This document shows positions 9,115 through 17,196 of a stretch of DNA of 64,000 nt, one piece after another. The notes below the pieces were generated by a model. The model made no database searches. It was not told the DNA's origin and was given only the letters and a program-made list of their open reading frames with translations. Position 1 is the first letter of the stretch. The number at the start of each line of letters is the position of its first letter. The translations under genes were made by a program, and so were the position numbers. The DNA lies in assembly GCA_910588215.1 (NCBI GenBank), contig CAJUQJ010000010.1, positions 12,181 through 76,180 of the forward strand. The letters run 5' to 3'. Origin of the DNA: an uncultured Lachnospiraceae bacterium. GTDB lineage: Bacteria; Bacillota; Clostridia; Lachnospirales; Lachnospiraceae.

Positions 9115-9159
9115 TTTGAACTGTACAGAGTGGAAGGAAAAATCAAATGCTATTATAAT
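9115..9159 (+). promoter_or_regulatory. Promoter and upstream activator block of the MATE/ABC operon
   Basis: TTTGAACTG (9115-9123), four bases, GAGTGGA (9128-9134), AGGAAAAA, TGCTAT and a -10 TATAAT (9154-9159). It begins two bases after the AraC stop and matches the block at 5209-5254 apart from a 3-bp length difference. It is a probable binding site for the AraC protein. Confidence 0.6.
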
Positions 9160-9198
9160 AAGTGGAGGGTTAGAAGAGACTAATCAGCCACTTATTTT
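9157..9198 (+). promoter_or_regulatory. MATE leader: hairpin enclosing the shared dyad
   Basis: AATAAGTGG (9157-9165) pairs with CCACTTATT (9188-9196) and is followed by a T tract, so it resembles an intrinsic terminator or attenuator. Inside its loop lies GGTTAG-AAGAGA-CTAATC (9168-9185), the third copy of the island's dyad, only nine bases from the -10 box. Confidence 0.55.
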
Positions 9199-9221
9199 TT
9201 TAAGATTGCGAGGTGTTCAAC

Positions 9222-10592
9222 ATGAAAACTTCTGACAGCAGGACAAAATTGCTGACAGAGAACCCGATACCTCTTATGATTTCGCTCTGTGTTCCGGCAG
9301 TGATCGGAATGTTGGTAGTCGGGCTGTACTCTTTTATGGATGGAGTGTTTGTAGGGCAGATGGTCAGCACCGCCGCCGTGGGCGCGGTATCGGTTTCTTA
9401 TCCGTTCACTCTAATCAACAATGGTCTTGCCATCATGGTAGGTGTCGGTTCCGCTTCGGTGCTGTCCCGTGCCATTGGCAAAAAAGACCAGAACACGGTG
9501 GATAAGATTATGGGCAACCTGATTATGATGATTGCTGTCTGCTCCCTTGTCATCACTGTGATCGGCACGGTATTTACCCGTCCGATCCTGCTTTTGTCTG
9601 GCGCATCCGGGGAAAAGCTGGAGCTGGCCGTAAAATATCTTCGGATTGTTTATGTCGGCTCTATGTTTGTGAATTTCTCCCAATCCGCCAACATGGTCAT
9701 GCGCGGTGAGGGCTTATTGAAGCGGGCCATGATAATCATGGGAATCGGAGCAGTATTGAATATCATCCTTGACCCGATTATGATTCAATTCCTTAGCCCT
9801 TATGAGATGGGGATAGAGGCTGCCGCCTATGCAACGGTTATTTCGCAGTTTGTCCAGGCTGCTATCACGCTTTGGTATTTTATGAAAAAGAGCCGGAATG
9901 TCCGTATCCACAAGGTCAGGCTTGACCGTGAGCTGTTTCCAGAGATTGTAGGCGTTGGAATCTCGGCTATGCTCATGCAGGTCACAACGCTGCTGCAGCA
10001 GACGGTTCTCTACAATGTGGCGGCAAATTACGGCGGTGATACATGGCAGACCTTATTAGGCGTTGCCCTGCGCATCCAGTCTTTCGCTTTTATCCCGGTA
10101 TGGGGAATCAGCCAGGGTTTTCAGCCTGTCGCTGGCACGAATTATGGAGCGAAACAGTATGACCGTGTAAGAACGCTTTGTAAAGTGTTTATGATTGGCG
10201 CTACACTGGTGTCGCTGCTGTTTTATATCCCCATTGAGCTTGCACCCAAAGCAGTATTGTCACTGTTTATTACTGACCCTTCAATTGTGGAACAGGGGGT
10301 TGTAAACTTCCGCATCTTTTTCAGTTCCTATATCCTGCAAGGTTCTATGATCGTTGTCATTACATTGCTGCAGGCTTTAGGACGAGCGAAACAGGCAGGC
10401 ACAATGTCACTCTTGCGTCAGATTATTCTTTTCATTCCATGCGTCATGCTTTTACCGAAAGTAGCCGGCATGGGAATCCGGGGCGTATGGGCAGCTCCTG
10501 CTCTGGTAGATGCGATTATTTTTATTATCTGCATGGGAATTGCGGTTGCAGAGTTTCGTAGAATGTCCATGCTGAAAAAGGAGGCGGTGTGA
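9222..10592 (+). CDS. MATE family efflux transporter
   Basis: A 456-residue, twelve-helix membrane protein of the MATE family (NorM/DinF type), with two pseudo-symmetric halves beginning near residues 10 and 235. The ATG at 9222 has GAGG eight bases upstream and is preferred over the in-frame GTG at 9213. It heads the third transport unit of the island. In this setting it may export the chelator, toxic metal complexes or cationic compounds. No biosynthesis gene for a chelator is in the window. Confidence 0.9.
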   Translation: MKTSDSRTKLLTENPIPLMISLCVPAVIGMLVVGLYSFMDGVFVGQMVSTAAVGAVSVSYPFTLINNGLAIMVGVGSASVLSRAIGKKDQNTVDKIMGNLIMMIAVCSLVITVIGTVFTRPILLLSGASGEKLELAVKYLRIVYVGSMFVNFSQSANMVMRGEGLLKRAMIIMGIGAVLNIILDPIMIQFLSPYEMGIEAAAYATVISQFVQAAITLWYFMKKSRNVRIHKVRLDRELFPEIVGVGISAMLMQVTTLLQQTVLYNVAANYGGDTWQTLLGVALRIQSFAFIPVWGISQGFQPVAGTNYGAKQYDRVRTLCKVFMIGATLVSLLFYIPIELAPKAVLSLFITDPSIVEQGVVNFRIFFSSYILQGSMIVVITLLQALGRAKQAGTMSLLRQIILFIPCVMLLPKVAGMGIRGVWAAPALVDAIIFIICMGIAVAEFRRMSMLKKEAV

Positions 10593-10593
10593 T

Positions 10594-12348
10594 ATGGAAC
10601 AGAAAAAACAATCTTTTATGGAGGCGTTGGGTGAATTTATACAGCCGAATCGTTCTGGATATGTGTGGTCTGTTGTCAGCAGCATTTTAGGGGTGGCTAG
10701 TAGCATGATTCCGTATATTTGTGCCGGTAAGATTATTACCGTATTGATTATGGGTGAAACAGACTTCCGGCAGATTACGCCGTGGTTGCTGTTAGCGCTG
10801 AGTGGGTATGTCCTGAAAGTATGCTTTTCAAATCTTTCCACTGCTCTGTCGCATAAGGCCGCCTTTTCCACCCTGGAAATGGTCAGAAAAGCAATGGTTG
10901 AGAAGTGGCAGCGCGTTCCGATGGGATATTTCCAGAACAATACTTCTGGAAATCTAAAAACCTCTCTCGTAGACCGGATTGACAGCATGGAGCCGATTTT
11001 AGCTCATATGTTCCCGGAAATGACAGCGAATATCCTTGTTCCTGTCGCTATTTTGGTCTATCTGTTTGTGCTGGACTGGCGTATGGCGCTCATTTCCCTG
11101 ATTGTGCTGCCTATCGGCTTTGCCCTGCAAATGGGATGCATGAAAGGTTTTGCTGAAAAGTATCAGGAACAGATAAGGATTACAAAAAAGCTGAACACAA
11201 CCCTTGTGGAATATGTGGGCGGTATTGAGGTTATAAAAGCATTTAACCAGTCTGCGGCCTCATATCAGAAATTCACGGACGCAGTAAACGAAAATGCCGC
11301 CTTTTATGTAAATTGGATGCACGATACGCAGAAATTTATGGCAGGCAGCCGTGCTGTCATGCCTACGGTTCTTGCAACGGTTCTTCCTTTTGGCACTTTG
11401 TTTTATCTGCGTGGCTCGCTTTCGGCTCCATCTTTTGTAATGATCATGATTCTGGCATTGGGAATCATCAAGCCTTTACTGGCGGTTGTGGACTATACCG
11501 ATAATTTTGCCATGTTGGGAACGATTGCGGGAGAAGTCCGCAGCGTTTTGGACGCACCAGAGCTTATACGTCCGATACAGGAAGAAAAATTGGCTGACAC
11601 GACACTCTCTCTTGAAAATGTCCTATTTGAATATAACACTGATACGGAAGTTTTACATGGGATTGACCTTGATATCACCCCGGGAAACGTGACGGCATTG
11701 GTCGGTTTATCTGGCAGCGGAAAGTCAACGATTGCAAAGCTGATTGCCGGTTATTGGGATGTTACGGGCGGAGCTATTAAGTTGGGAGGTATTGACACCC
11801 GGAAAGTTCCGGCAGTGCAGCTTTCCAAACTCGTTGCTTACGTTTCCCAGGACAGTTTTCTTTTCGATGATACTATCCGCGAAAATATCCGCATGGGGAA
11901 TCCGGATGCTACTGATCAGCAGGTGGAAGAAATGGCAAAGGCTGCGGGCTGTGACGATTTTATCCGGGAACTACCGGCGGGGTATGACACAAAGGTTGGC
12001 GAAAGCGGCGGTCAGCTTTCCGGCGGGGAGCGGCAGAGGATAGCGATTGCCCGCGCTATGATGAAAAATGCTCCCATTATTATTTTGGATGAAGCAACGG
12101 CTTACGCTGATGTGGAAAATGAAGCAATCATGCAGGAGGCTATCGGTAAGCTGATAACCGGAAAGACGTTGCTTGTTATCGCACATAGACTGTTCACGAT
12201 TACAGATGCAGACAACATAGTGGTTATTAACAAGGGCAGGATTGACGATCAGGGAACACATTCGCATCTGTTGGAACATTGTGAGCTGTACCGTAAAATG
12301 TGGGCGGCCAATCAGGAGGCGGCAGATGAAAAGGAGGCGGCGTTATGA
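10594..12348 (+). CDS. ABC transporter, exporter-fold half-transporter, pair 2 subunit A
   Basis: A 584-residue membrane-plus-ATPase protein. Walker A GLSGSGKST is near residue 371, signature LSGGERQ near 474, and the D-loop is the unusual ATAYADVEN, paralleling the ATAFADPDN of pair 1 subunit A. It starts one base after the MATE stop, with GGAGGCGG as the ribosome site, and overlaps the next gene by 4 bp. It is paralogous in arrangement to the 1624-5128 pair and likely forms a second YbtPQ-like heterodimer. Confidence 0.9.
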   Translation: MEQKKQSFMEALGEFIQPNRSGYVWSVVSSILGVASSMIPYICAGKIITVLIMGETDFRQITPWLLLALSGYVLKVCFSNLSTALSHKAAFSTLEMVRKAMVEKWQRVPMGYFQNNTSGNLKTSLVDRIDSMEPILAHMFPEMTANILVPVAILVYLFVLDWRMALISLIVLPIGFALQMGCMKGFAEKYQEQIRITKKLNTTLVEYVGGIEVIKAFNQSAASYQKFTDAVNENAAFYVNWMHDTQKFMAGSRAVMPTVLATVLPFGTLFYLRGSLSAPSFVMIMILALGIIKPLLAVVDYTDNFAMLGTIAGEVRSVLDAPELIRPIQEEKLADTTLSLENVLFEYNTDTEVLHGIDLDITPGNVTALVGLSGSGKSTIAKLIAGYWDVTGGAIKLGGIDTRKVPAVQLSKLVAYVSQDSFLFDDTIRENIRMGNPDATDQQVEEMAKAAGCDDFIRELPAGYDTKVGESGGQLSGGERQRIAIARAMMKNAPIIILDEATAYADVENEAIMQEAIGKLITGKTLLVIAHRLFTITDADNIVVINKGRIDDQGTHSHLLEHCELYRKMWAANQEAADEKEAAL

Positions 12349-14075
12349 TTCAGACATTGAGAAAGATTTGGCAGTTTTCCGGTTCAAAAAAGAGTGTGCT
12401 GGCAAAATCCCTGATAGCCAGTATCTTAAATGCTGTTTTTGAATCCCTGCAGTTTGTTGCGATTATGATTGCCCTGCAAACCATTTTAGGGAATCAGACG
12501 GTTAGTCACCCGGTTGCCATAACCTCACTAATTATGCTTGTCAGTATTTTAGGGAAAGCAGCTACCGGCTATTTCAGCAATCAGGGCATGACCGAAGCCG
12601 GTTATTATATGTGCGCCGAGAAAAGAACACATATTGCAGACTTGATGAAATATGTGCCTATGGGCTATTTCAATGAAACCAGCATGGGAAACATTACGGC
12701 GGTGCTTACTTCTGTCATGGGAGATATTGAGAATACCGCGCCCCGTTCCCTGATTCTGATGTTTGGAGGTTTTATTCAAGCAGTGATCGTGTCTGCCGCG
12801 CTTCTGTTCTTTGATGTACGGATCGGGCTGATCATGTTGGTGGGTATTGTATGTTTTCTGTTTGCGACCTCTCTCTACAATAAACGGGTGGCCAGAAACG
12901 CTCCTAAAAAGCAGGAGGCGCAGACAGCACTTGTTAAGAATACAATGGAATTTTTAGGCGGAATTGGCGTGATTAAATCTTTTGGCCTGAAAGGTCGTAG
13001 TGCCGGGATTTTGCGCTCCATTCAAAACAGTACGAAGGAGAATCTGAGGCTTGAATATGCGATTGTTCCCTTTACGATGTTTCAGGAATTGATTCTCTAT
13101 GTGTTTGATATAGTGATTATCGCGTTGGCGGTTCGTTTCTATTTCTCCGGTACGATGGTTCTGGCTGACTGTCTGCTGATGGTGGTGGCTGCATTTATGG
13201 TCTACTCATCTTTGTTATCTGCCGGAAATATGGTGGCAGCTTTAGGTCTGATGGGCGTTGCTATGGAGCAGGTTGAAGCACTCAACAACACGCCGCGCAT
13301 GGATTTGAACGGCAAAGAAATCTCTGCAAAGAATACAGATATTTCGCTCTCTGGTGTCTCTTTCTCCTATGGATATGGAGAAACCTTGCATGATGTGACA
13401 CTTGACATTCCCGCAGGGAGCTTTACCGCCGTTGTCGGGCCATCCGGCAGCGGAAAATCTACGCTCTGCCACTTGATTTCCCGTTTTTGGGATGTGGATA
13501 AAGGCAGTATTAAGCTGGGTGGCACGGATGTACGGGATTACACACTGGACAGCCTGCTGGCAAATGTCAGCATGGTCTTTCAGAATGTTTATCTGTTCCA
13601 GGACACGGTTGCAAACAACATCCGGTTTGGAAAGCCGGATGCCACAATGGAGGAAGTGGAAAGCGCCGCAAAAGCTGCGTGCTGCCATGATTTCATCACG
13701 GCACTTCCAAATGGTTATAATACGGTGATTGGAGAGGGCGGCTCTACGCTGTCCGGAGGAGAAAGGCAGAGGATTTCTATTGCCAGGGCAATTCTGAAAG
13801 ACGCTCCTGTGATTATCCTTGATGAAGCCACTTCCAACATTGACCCGGAGAATGAAAGACAGCTCCAAATGGCGATTGAATCCCTGACAAAAGAAAAGAC
13901 CGTGATTATGATTGCGCACCGGCTGAAAACCATCCGCAATGCTGATCAGATTATTGTGTTGAACCGAGGACAGATTGTACAGAGGGGAACCCATAAAGAA
14001 TTGCTTGCACAGCAGGGGATCTATACCGATTTTATTGCGATTAGGGAAAAAACTATCGGGTGGAAATTGAAATAA
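12345..14075 (+). CDS. ABC transporter, exporter-fold half-transporter, pair 2 subunit B
   Basis: A 576-residue half-transporter. Walker A GPSGSGKST is near residue 365, signature LSGGERQ near 469, and the D-loop is the near-canonical ATSNIDPEN. The ATGA overlap with the upstream gene indicates coupled translation. Two ABC pairs, one ECF importer and one MATE pump around a single AraC regulator suggest a coordinated uptake and release system for one class of ligand. Confidence 0.9.
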   Translation: MIQTLRKIWQFSGSKKSVLAKSLIASILNAVFESLQFVAIMIALQTILGNQTVSHPVAITSLIMLVSILGKAATGYFSNQGMTEAGYYMCAEKRTHIADLMKYVPMGYFNETSMGNITAVLTSVMGDIENTAPRSLILMFGGFIQAVIVSAALLFFDVRIGLIMLVGIVCFLFATSLYNKRVARNAPKKQEAQTALVKNTMEFLGGIGVIKSFGLKGRSAGILRSIQNSTKENLRLEYAIVPFTMFQELILYVFDIVIIALAVRFYFSGTMVLADCLLMVVAAFMVYSSLLSAGNMVAALGLMGVAMEQVEALNNTPRMDLNGKEISAKNTDISLSGVSFSYGYGETLHDVTLDIPAGSFTAVVGPSGSGKSTLCHLISRFWDVDKGSIKLGGTDVRDYTLDSLLANVSMVFQNVYLFQDTVANNIRFGKPDATMEEVESAAKAACCHDFITALPNGYNTVIGEGGSTLSGGERQRISIARAILKDAPVIILDEATSNIDPENERQLQMAIESLTKEKTVIMIAHRLKTIRNADQIIVLNRGQIVQRGTHKELLAQQGIYTDFIAIREKTIGWKLK

Positions 14076-14172
14076 TTACTATAAATATAAGATTTTATGT
14101 CTATTAGGTTGGAACAGCATTATTCATTCTCAAAAATCAAAAGAAGAATTAAAGCAAGGAGGTGGCGGCATC

Positions 14173-14598
14173 GTGCGCATAGTGGTATTTGAAATACATG
14201 ACAGCGATTCTGATATCTTCGATAAAATCATGGAGATAGTGGAATCCCACCCTGACATCGAATGCCTGCGAGTGAGGGATGAGCCGATGCTGTCGCTTCC
14301 GGGACTGGAGATTTATCCTGGGCGGAGAAAGATTTACCGTGACCGCAGGGAGATCAACCTCACCACGAAGGAGTACGACCTTTTGTGCCTGCTTGCGGCA
14401 AACAGGGGGCAGGTGCTTACATACGACCAGATATACCGGAAGGTCTGGGGAGAGGATGCCTATGGGGATGAGAGCAATGCCATCGGATGCCATATACGCC
14501 ATCTGCGTGAAAAGCTGTATGAGGCGGAGCCGGATGCGCCGTTTACCATCCGGTGCGTAAGGGAGGTTGGGTATTGCTTCGAGGTCAGTTCTGAATAA
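14173..14598 (+). CDS. Orphan winged-helix (OmpR/PhoB-type) DNA-binding protein
   Basis: A 141-residue protein starting at GTG 14173 behind AAGGAGG. The C-terminal 95 residues form a typical OmpR/PhoB winged helix (INLTTKEYDLLCLLAANRGQ, then SNAIGCHIRHLREKL, ending in the wing REVGYCFEV). The N-terminal 40 residues resemble only a remnant of a receiver domain, without room for a phospho-acceptor fold. Such short regulators are common in Lachnospiraceae integrative elements, where they probably regulate element genes. No sensor kinase is nearby. Confidence 0.8.
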   Translation: MRIVVFEIHDSDSDIFDKIMEIVESHPDIECLRVRDEPMLSLPGLEIYPGRRKIYRDRREINLTTKEYDLLCLLAANRGQVLTYDQIYRKVWGEDAYGDESNAIGCHIRHLREKLYEAEPDAPFTIRCVREVGYCFEVSSE

Positions 14599-14700
14599 AG
14601 GCTTATACGGCGGTTTGGTTTTCCAAGCCGTCTTATTTTGTGCTTTTTCGGCATAAAAACAGATTTTTTTCAATGCTTTTTTATTCCGTGTACACCCCTT

Positions 14701-14780
14701 GGAGGCAAAGTTAAAAAGTATGGGGCAAAATTAAAAAGTATAAGGCAAAATTAAAAGGTTTGGGGCAAAGTTACATTGTA
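14701..14780 (+). repeat. Four tandem 20-bp direct repeats
   Basis: The 80 bases divide into four units of exactly 20 bp with core GGCAAARTTAAAAAGTA; the first three are closest and the fourth has diverged. They sit immediately before the point where the next recombinase loses its 5' end. They could be protein-binding iterons at an element end. Confidence 0.8.
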
Positions 14781-14797
14781 TCAAAGACGGCTATTAG

Positions 14798-16228
14798 ATA
14801 GATGAGGGCATCTCTGGAACGAACACAAAAAAGCGAAAAGAATTTAACCGTATGATTGCGTGTGCTAAAAACGGCGATTTTGATTTGATTATCACCAAAG
14901 AGATTTCTCGTTTTGCGAGAAATACCCTTGACAGCATATTCTACACCCGTGACCTCAAAAAGCATGGAGTGGGCGTTATCTTTCTGAACGACAACATCAA
15001 CACCTTGGACGGCGATGCAGAGCTTCGCCTTGCCATTATGTCCTCTATCGCACAGGAGGAAAGCCGCAAGACTTCCGAACGTGTCAAATGGGGACAGAAA
15101 CGCCAGATGGAACAAGGCGTTGTGTTCGGGCGCAGTATGCTCGGCTATGATGTAAAAGACGGTAAAATGACTATCAATGAAGATGGTGCTAAAATCGTCC
15201 GTCTTATCTTCCACAAGTTTGTGGACGAGGGCAAAGGCACCCATGTTATCGCCCGTGAGCTTCGGGAGGAGGGTATAAATCCCATGCGTGTGAAAGAATG
15301 GAGCAATACCGTCATTTTACGAGTGATTCGCAATGAAAAATACTGCGGCGACTTAGTGCAGAAGAAAACCTATACGCCAGATTTCCTATCCCATGAAAAG
15401 AAATACAACCGAGGGCAGGAGGAATTTGTCATTCTCAAAGACCACCACGAGCCGATTATCTCACGTGAGCTTTTCGATAAGGCAAACCGCATTTTGGATG
15501 CAAAATCGCTTTCGCAGGAGGGCAGGGCAAAACATAGCAACCGCTATCCGTTCTCTGGGAAAATCAAATGCGGCAGATGCGGGGCAAGCTATGTTGCCCG
15601 ATATAAGACCCGAAAGGACGGAAGCCAGTATAAGGCATGGCGTTGTTTTGAGAGCGCAAAGCACGGAAGCCCTCACTTCGACATGGCAGGGAAACGAGTG
15701 GGCTGCTCTGGAGCAAGCATCCGTAACGAAGAAGCCATCCACATTATGTATCTTGTCTGCAACCAGCTCACCATTGACCGCCAGAAAATAGCGGATAATT
15801 TGATTAAGGCGATTAACAAAGTGATTTCACTGGATATGACGGGTACAGATGCAAATACTCTGGAAGATAAAATTGAAGTGACACAGAAAAAACGTACTGA
15901 TTTGATTGATCTTTACACAAGCGGCGATATTGACCGTGCTGAGTTGACGGCTCTTAGGGCAAAATACGATGCTGAAATCGACAGCTTGAAATCTATGGTG
16001 GAAAGCATGGAAAAACAGCAGATTGTAATTGCAAAGCAAAAGGAATTGATGGAGGACATCAAAACCGTCGTGAATGAGCTTATCGGCGGTATTGAGTACG
16101 AGGATGAATTTTACACACAGCTACTTGACAAGATGGTGATTTACGACAGAGAGAACATAGATGTATATCTGAATTTACTTCCCCTTAAATGGAGCTATAC
16201 GGTTGCGACAGCATCAAAAAAGCGTTAG
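14798..16228 (+). pseudogene. Large serine recombinase lacking its catalytic N-terminus
   Basis: Homology begins abruptly at codon 14798 (IDEGISGTNTKKRKEF), just after an in-frame TAG at 14795. Upstream sequence is repeat DNA, so the first part of the resolvase domain, including the catalytic serine motif, is missing. The rest is well preserved: SSIAQEESRKTSERVKWG, the Recombinase domain, a zinc ribbon (IKCGRCGASYVARY), and a coiled coil to the end. An internal ATG at 14852 could give a 458-residue inactive product. The 3' end lies 30 bp from the cotJC junction, the usual place for an integrase next to its attachment site. A nested insertion would explain the lost 5' half. Confidence 0.8.
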
Positions 16229-16445
16229 CCTCTGAAAGGAACATTTCAGAGGCTTCACTACCTATATCGGTCAGCACCGCTGCCACCTCTCTGTACGGGC
16301 ACGCATAACGCTGCGAGAGGTAGCGCATGGACGCGCCCATCTCACCGTCGGGACCGCCGTACTGGCTGATGATCGCCTGCGCCAACATGGCATTGGGCGC
16401 TTTGATGTTGACAGGAAACTCAAGTCTTCTTTCATAATTCCACAT
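16185..16445 (-). pseudogene. cotJC: Spore coat protein CotJC (Mn-catalase family), cut by element insertion
   Basis: The first 62 codons (16445 down to 16260) encode a clear CotJC N-terminus: MWNYERRLEFPVNIKAPN, then AQAIISQYGGPDGEMGASMR and a stretch ending AAVLTDIG. The usual continuation (T-E-E-L-G-H and the rest, about 190 residues in the family) is absent. Instead the frame runs into the 3' flank of the serine recombinase and stops after 24 unrelated residues. The start overlaps the cotJB stop (TAATG). The remaining cotJC should lie beyond the left edge of the window if this is a clean integration. Confidence 0.85.
16228..16253 (+). terminator. Hairpin after serine recombinase
   Basis: GCCTCTGAAA (16228-16237) and TTTCAGAGGC (16244-16253) form a perfect 10-bp stem starting at the recombinase stop codon. 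No T tract follows. It ends at the border with cotJC, so it may also be part of the attachment site. Confidence 0.5.
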
Positions 16446-16720
16446 TAAGCACAGCCTCCTTCCCAGGGCATCGGCAGGGTCGCCCATTTCCAGTCACCAC
16501 ATTCCGATGTGTCGGCAAGAGCCAGTGTCAGGGGACCGAATTTTTGAGAGTATTCTTTTTTGGCCTGATTCGTCATACGATTATAGTGGTTATAATATTC
16601 CATGGCGTTCCGGTCAGTAGGATGGGTGTCCAGATACAGGGAGAGCTCAATGACAACGAAATCCAGAACACCAATATCATGGAGCAATTTTTCCTGCTCG
16701 TTTGCAAAGTGCATATTCAT
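16445..16720 (-). CDS. cotJB: Spore coat protein CotJB
   Basis: A 91-residue protein matching CotJB in length and sequence, including LDFVVIELSLYLDTHPTD and the C-terminal segment WKWATLPMPWEGGC. It is translationally coupled at both ends: ATGA overlap with cotJA and TAATG overlap with cotJC. CotJB is part of the inner spore coat complex made in the mother cell. Confidence 0.92.
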   Translation of the reverse strand: MNMHFANEQEKLLHDIGVLDFVVIELSLYLDTHPTDRNAMEYYNHYNRMTNQAKKEYSQKFGPLTLALADTSECGDWKWATLPMPWEGGCA

Positions 16721-16890
16721 GGTTTACAGCATCTCCTTCCAGTGAATGGTTTGTCAAGTTCCGGGAAAATGGTTCCGTTGCAGTAACCTTCTTCCAGATT
16801 ATCGCAGATTCCGTTGAAATGTTGCCAGGGTACATATGCCATCGCAACAGGAAACTTGTCAATATTATCTCGGTACATATAATCCTTCAT
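16717..16890 (-). CDS. cotJA: Spore coat associated protein CotJA
   Basis: A 57-residue reading frame, read directly on the minus strand, beginning MKDYMYRDNI and containing the CotJA signature AMAYVPWQHF and GTIFPELDKPFTGRRC. AAAGGA precedes the ATG at 16890. Gene order cotJA-cotJB-cotJC and the overlaps match the Bacillus and clostridial cotJ operon. Confidence 0.9.
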   Translation of the reverse strand: MKDYMYRDNIDKFPVAMAYVPWQHFNGICDNLEEGYCNGTIFPELDKPFTGRRCCKP

Positions 16891-16925
16891 CAATATTCCT
16901 TTCTATTTTAAGATGTTTTTAATTA

Positions 16926-16952
16926 TATATTATGATATAATGACAGCCGTGT
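16926..16952 (-). promoter_or_regulatory. Possible mother-cell sigma promoter of cotJ
   Basis: On the minus strand CATAATATA (16934-16926) fits the CATANNNTA -10 of sigma-E/sigma-K-type promoters, with an AC dinucleotide 16 bases upstream. The match is short and AT-rich, so it is tentative. The remaining 16891-17196 intergenic region holds nothing else recognisable. Confidence 0.3.
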
Positions 16953-17196
16953 GTTTGCGTTTGCGGAATTATCTATATGAGTATGCTGTCGGGGCATAAA
17001 GTCATAGAATTACGTTGTGTAAGTACAACGTGGCCTGTGACTTTGCGCTCCGGCATCCTGAGTATTGAAAAGTGGACACACAATGTTCATACTTTGATTA
17101 GAATTGCAACACATTTGCCTATTACATTAATAAGAGTGCCGATGAGGCAGTGGTGGATTCCAAGAGTCTATGTAGAATGAAGGGAGGAAGTGCATT

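Noticed and set aside
14701..14780. CRISPR array
   Set aside because: The four 20-bp units are contiguous, without spacers, and no cas gene is present.
16677..16862. Minus-strand frame overlapping cotJA
   Set aside because: It is a different frame of the same DNA; the 57-residue CotJA frame (16717-16890) has the conserved motif and ribosome site.
16977..17180. Open reading frame of 67 residues between cotJA and the ABC gene
   Set aside because: No ribosome site, no recognisable protein features; it covers what looks like plain intergenic DNA.
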